This document shows positions 60,934-64,000 of a stretch of DNA of 64,000 bases, in pieces; positions within the stretch are counted from its first letter, which is position 1, and each line of letters starts with the position of its first letter. The stretch spans positions 62,001 through 126,000 of the forward strand of contig JAFAFC010000034.1 of NCBI GenBank assembly GCA_023423715.1, written 5' to 3'. The notes beneath the pieces are model-generated. The model was not told where the DNA came from. It did no database searches and saw only the letters and a program-made list of their open reading frames with translations. The position numbers were made by a program, and so were the translations under genes. The DNA comes from Bacteroidota bacterium (GTDB lineage Bacteria > Bacteroidota > Bacteroidia > Flavobacteriales > Weeksellaceae).

Positions 60934-63747
60934 TTACATCACAATATTAATAATTTTTTTAGGTACAACGATGATTTTTTTTGGGTTATTTCCATTTAAT
61001 TGCTGAATTGTTCTTTCGTCAGCCATCACCGCTTCCTCAATTTGTTTAATTTCCAAATCTGCCGCTAGAGGTAGTTTAAACTTCATTTTCCCGTTAAAAC
61101 TAACTGGATACTGAATTTCATCCTCTACCAAATACGCCTCGTTTAATTGAGGAAAGCTTTCAAACTCAATACTTTGCTCATGACCCAACGCTGCCCAAAC
61201 TTCTTCACAAAGATGTGGAGCATACGGTGAAACCAAAATTGCTAAAGGCTCTAATATGGCTCTTTTGTTCGTTTTTAGCTTCTGAAGCTCGTTTGTAGCA
61301 ATCATAAATTGCGAAACCGACGTGTTAAATGAGAAATGTTCAATATCGTAAATAACTTTCTTAATTAAGGTATGTAATACTTTATATTCTTCTTTCGTTG
61401 GCTCTTCCTCTGAAATCGAAAGCACATCGCCATCGTAATAAAGATTGTAGAATTTCTTCAAAAACCCATAAACGCCACTCAATCCTTGCGTATTCCATGG
61501 TTTGGATTGCTCTAGTGGACCTAAGAACATTTCGTAAAGACGAAGGCAATCTGCTCCATATTCTTCACAAATATCATCTGGATTTACCACGTTGAATTTA
61601 GATTTAGACATTTTCTCAACTTCCCTTTCCGTGATGTATTTTCCGTCTTCCAAAATAAACTCAGCATTAGCGAATTCTGGACGCCAATTTTTGAATTTCT
61701 CCGTATCTAATTCGTCCGTTGCTCCTTTTAATAAAGAAACATCCACGTGGATTTTCTGAGTTTGATGGTCTTTTGCTAAACGTTTAGAAACAAATGTATT
61801 CGTTCCATCAATTCGGAAAACATACGCACTCATTCCTAAAATCATCCCTTGATTAATCAACTTCTTGAATGGTTCTTCTTGTGAAATCCATCCACGATCT
61901 TTCAGGAACATATTCCAAAAACGCGAATATAGCAAGTGTCCAGTAGCATGTTCGCTTCCTCCGATATACAAATCAACTTGTCCCCAATAATCAGAAATTG
62001 ACTTCTCACAAAACGTTTGATTATCGTGCGGATCCATATATCTTAAGAAATACCACGAACTTCCTGCCCATCCTGGCATCGTTGATAATTCCAAAGGAAA
62101 GACCGTTTCATTATTAATTAAATCAACAGAAACCACTTTTTGATTCACCTCATCCCAAGCGAAATCTTTTGCATTCCCTAATGGCGGATCACCATCTTCC
62201 GTTGGAAGATATTTTTCAACTTCTGGTAATTCTAAAGGTAAAGCCGAAGCCGGCAACGTATATGGCATCTCGTCCTTATAATAAATAGGAACTGGTTCTC
62301 CCCAATACCTTTGTCTGCTGAAAATCGCATCACGTTGTCTAAAATTCACCGTTCCACTACCGATCTTACGAGCTTCGATTTCTGAAATAATTTTAGACTT
62401 CGCATCATTATAGTTTAAACCATCAAGAAAATCCGAATTTACACACGTGCTGTCTTTGGAATCAAATGATTCTTCTTGCGTATCAACATCCGTATTTACT
62501 ACTTTCACAATTTCCAATCCGAATTTCTTCGCAAAACGGTGATCACGTTCGTCATGAGCCGGAACCGCCATTACTGCGCCTGTTCCATATCCCATTAAAA
62601 CATAATCTGAAATATAAACCGGAATCTTATTCCCTGTAAATGGATTGATTGCATACGAACCCGTAAACGCACCCGAAACAGATTTCACATCAGCTAAACG
62701 ATCACGTTCTGTCTTTTTCGAAGTTTCTTCAATGTAGTTTTCAACTTCAGTTTTCTGTTCTGGAGTAGTAATTCCTTCAACTAAACCGTGTTCTGGAGCC
62801 AAAACCATGAAAGTTGAACCAAAAATGGTGTCAGGACGCGTTGTGAAAACTTCAATAACCTCATCATGACCATCCAATTTAAACTCCACAGAAGCACCTT
62901 GCGATTTTCCAATCCAGTATTCTTGAGCATCTTTCAAAGGCTGAGGCCAATCAATATTTTGCAATCCAGAAAGCAATCTTTCAGAATATGCTGTAATACG
63001 CATACTCCACTGCATCATTTTCTTTTGAAAAACGGGGAATCCACCTCGTTCAGACTTGCCGTCTTTCACTTCATCATTCGCCAAAACCGTTCCTAAAGCT
63101 GGACACCAGTTAACTGTCGTTTCCGCACGAAAAGCTAAACGGTAGTTTAACAAAATATCTTGCTTATCTAGTTCAGAAGCGTTTTTCCAATCTTCTGCAG
63201 AAAAAGAAAGTTCTTCCGTTTGAGCCGCATCTAAACCTTCCGTTCCGTGTGCTTCGAAATGAGCAATTAACGAATCAATAGATTCTGCTTTATCGGTTGC
63301 TATATTGTACCACGAATGGAAAAATTGAATAAAAATCCATTGCGTCCATTGATAATATGATGAATCTGATGTTCTGATTTCGCGACTCCAATCAAATGAA
63401 AAACCAATACGACGCATCTGTTCTTCGTATCTGTTGATATTTTCTTCCGTTGTTACGGCAGGATGTTGACCCGTTTGAATGGCATATTGCTCCGCAGGCA
63501 AACCAAAACTATCATAGCCTATGGGATGCAATACATTGAATCCTTGGTGTCTTTTGAACCTTGAATAAATATCACTTGCAATATATCCGAGCGGATGTCC
63601 AACATGCAATCCAGCTCCAGATGGATACGGAAACATGTCTAAAACATAAAATTTCGGCTTATCGGATTGATTGTTGGTTTTATACGTTTGGTTTTTCTCC
63701 CAGTATTCTTGCCACTTTTTTTCTATCTTCTGATGATCGTAAAACAC
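60934..63747 (-). CDS. leuS: Leucyl-tRNA synthetase
   Basis: A 937-residue class I synthetase charging tRNA-Leu. The HIGH signature is in YPSGAGLHVGHPLGY near 38-52; the CP1 editing domain (about 240-420) includes TTRPDTIFGSTFMVLAPEH and the VMAVPAHDERD loop; EVEKMSKSKFNVVNPDD is the KMSKS loop. The anticodon and C-terminal domains are complete. It is longer than E. coli LeuRS (860), with an insertion near 165-200. Divergent from a family 2 glycosyltransferase; transcribed alone. Confidence 0.97.
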   Translation of the reverse strand: MFYDHQKIEKKWQEYWEKNQTYKTNNQSDKPKFYVLDMFPYPSGAGLHVGHPLGYIASDIYSRFKRHQGFNVLHPIGYDSFGLPAEQYAIQTGQHPAVTTEENINRYEEQMRRIGFSFDWSREIRTSDSSYYQWTQWIFIQFFHSWYNIATDKAESIDSLIAHFEAHGTEGLDAAQTEELSFSAEDWKNASELDKQDILLNYRLAFRAETTVNWCPALGTVLANDEVKDGKSERGGFPVFQKKMMQWSMRITAYSERLLSGLQNIDWPQPLKDAQEYWIGKSQGASVEFKLDGHDEVIEVFTTRPDTIFGSTFMVLAPEHGLVEGITTPEQKTEVENYIEETSKKTERDRLADVKSVSGAFTGSYAINPFTGNKIPVYISDYVLMGYGTGAVMAVPAHDERDHRFAKKFGLEIVKVVNTDVDTQEESFDSKDSTCVNSDFLDGLNYNDAKSKIISEIEARKIGSGTVNFRQRDAIFSRQRYWGEPVPIYYKDEMPYTLPASALPLELPEVEKYLPTEDGDPPLGNAKDFAWDEVNQKVVSVDLINNETVFPLELSTMPGWAGSSWYFLRYMDPHDNQTFCEKSISDYWGQVDLYIGGSEHATGHLLYSRFWNMFLKDRGWISQEEPFKKLINQGMILGMSAYVFRIDGTNTFVSKRLAKDHQTQKIHVDVSLLKGATDELDTEKFKNWRPEFANAEFILEDGKYITEREVEKMSKSKFNVVNPDDICEEYGADCLRLYEMFLGPLEQSKPWNTQGLSGVYGFLKKFYNLYYDGDVLSISEEEPTKEEYKVLHTLIKKVIYDIEHFSFNTSVSQFMIATNELQKLKTNKRAILEPLAILVSPYAPHLCEEVWAALGHEQSIEFESFPQLNEAYLVEDEIQYPVSFNGKMKFKLPLAADLEIKQIEEAVMADERTIQQLNGNNPKKIIVVPKKIINIVM

Positions 63748-63793
63748 TTCGAATTTCTTTATAGTTAATTACTTGATTCTTTTTACAAAGACA

Positions 63794-63801
63794 CAAATTT
63801 A
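63794..63801 (-). promoter_or_regulatory. Putative -7 box for leuS
   Basis: TAAATTTG on the minus strand, exact TAnnTTTG, 46 bases before the leuS ATG. Confidence 0.5.
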
Positions 63802-63844
63802 CGCACTTTTGAGGTAAGAAAAAACGGCATTTGAAGAAATATCC

Positions 63845-63852
63845 TATTTTTG
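63845..63852 (+). promoter_or_regulatory. Putative -7 box for the glycosyltransferase
   Basis: TATTTTTG, exact TAnnTTTG, 20 bases before the ATG at 63873. Confidence 0.5.
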
Positions 63853-63872
63853 CGGTGCACGAATAGCATACA

Positions 63873-64000
63873 ATGGCGGAAATATCTATTATCACACCTG
63901 TTTACAACTCGTCCCCTTTTTTAGAGGACACCATAAATTGTGTGCTTAATCAGACATTTCAAGATTGGGAATGGATACTTACAGATGATAAATCCACAGA
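63873..64000 (+). CDS. Family 2 glycosyltransferase, 5' end only
   Basis: Forty-two codons before the window ends. The protein opens MAEISIITPVYNSSPFLEDTI and continues to VLNQTFQDWEWILTDDKST, the hallmark GT-A nucleotide-binding start of GT2 enzymes: SIITPVYN, the LxxT helix, QTFxDWE and the first Asp pair DD. It transfers a sugar from a nucleotide donor, probably for an envelope polysaccharide. The start is certain; substrate and the rest of the gene are out of view. Confidence 0.9.
   Translation, partial: MAEISIITPVYNSSPFLEDTINCVLNQTFQDWEWILTDDKST

Overview
This is an AT-rich, gene-dense stretch of a Bacteroidota chromosome, most likely class Flavobacteriia and probably a Weeksellaceae/Chryseobacterium-like organism. 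The signs are short AT-rich promoters of the TAnnTTTG type, few Shine-Dalgarno sites, lineage families (three DUF3857/transglutaminase-like proteins, an IPExxxVDY protein, DUF2480, DUF3276/PUR-alpha, DUF6452-DUF6048, a 300-residue NusB, bTHX), a class-B succinate dehydrogenase, bacillithiol synthesis (BshB1), and an ExbB-ExbD-ExbD-TonB set followed by a PstS-like lipoprotein. The genus cannot be settled from the sequence alone.

Layout. 1-9.4 kb: the 3' end of an AddA/RecB-like helicase-nuclease, then three secreted DUF3857 proteins with a ferritin among them, an LTxxQ (Spy-like) protein and a Tyr/Asn-rich secreted protein. 9.4-14.7 kb: MalQ with N-terminal starch-binding domains, CysS and FolE. 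14.9-19.1 kb: a plus-strand run acpP-fabF-rnc-IPExxxVDY-pyk. 19.1-22.6 kb: an aldehyde dehydrogenase and hutI-hutG (histidine degradation). 22.7-25.3 kb: ruvB, an MBL-fold hydrolase and coaE. 25.4-32.0 kb: DUF6048, DUF6452, a HExxH metalloprotease, rlmD and a thioredoxin-fold lipoprotein without a CxxC. 32.1-38.7 kb: sdhCAB, comEC and lpxB. 38.7-44.8 kb: DUF2480, a DUF937 repeat protein, bTHX, a glycosyltransferase-like protein, a VOC protein, an S41 peptidase and aspS. 44.8-51.2 kb: a palindromic repeat, a cholesterol-oxidase-like GMC flavoenzyme with an SDR partner, an AspT-type transporter, DUF3276 and an ABC exporter. 51.3-54.8 kb: nusB-DUF1573-yajC, an NlpE/META lipoprotein, tRNA-His and bshB1. 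54.9-60.7 kb: a TPR protein, a PstS-like lipoprotein, a small membrane protein, tonB, two exbD genes and exbB. 60.9-64.0 kb: leuS and, divergently, the start of a family 2 glycosyltransferase.

Most of the window is core metabolism and translation (acyl-carrier protein and fatty acid elongation, tRNA charging, rRNA modification, CoA, lipid A, TCA cycle). The envelope genes, namely the DUF3857 cluster, the TonB-PstS-TPR locus and the metalloprotease/DUF6452/DUF6048 block, are the least understood. I see no prophage, insertion sequence, CRISPR array, toxin-antitoxin pair or clear defence island. No stretch longer than 300 bases lacks a gene. No convincing wholly new system was found. The best leads are the conserved envelope loci, pseudo-enzyme versions of known folds, and a cholesterol oxidase homologue strikingly like the actinobacterial enzymes.
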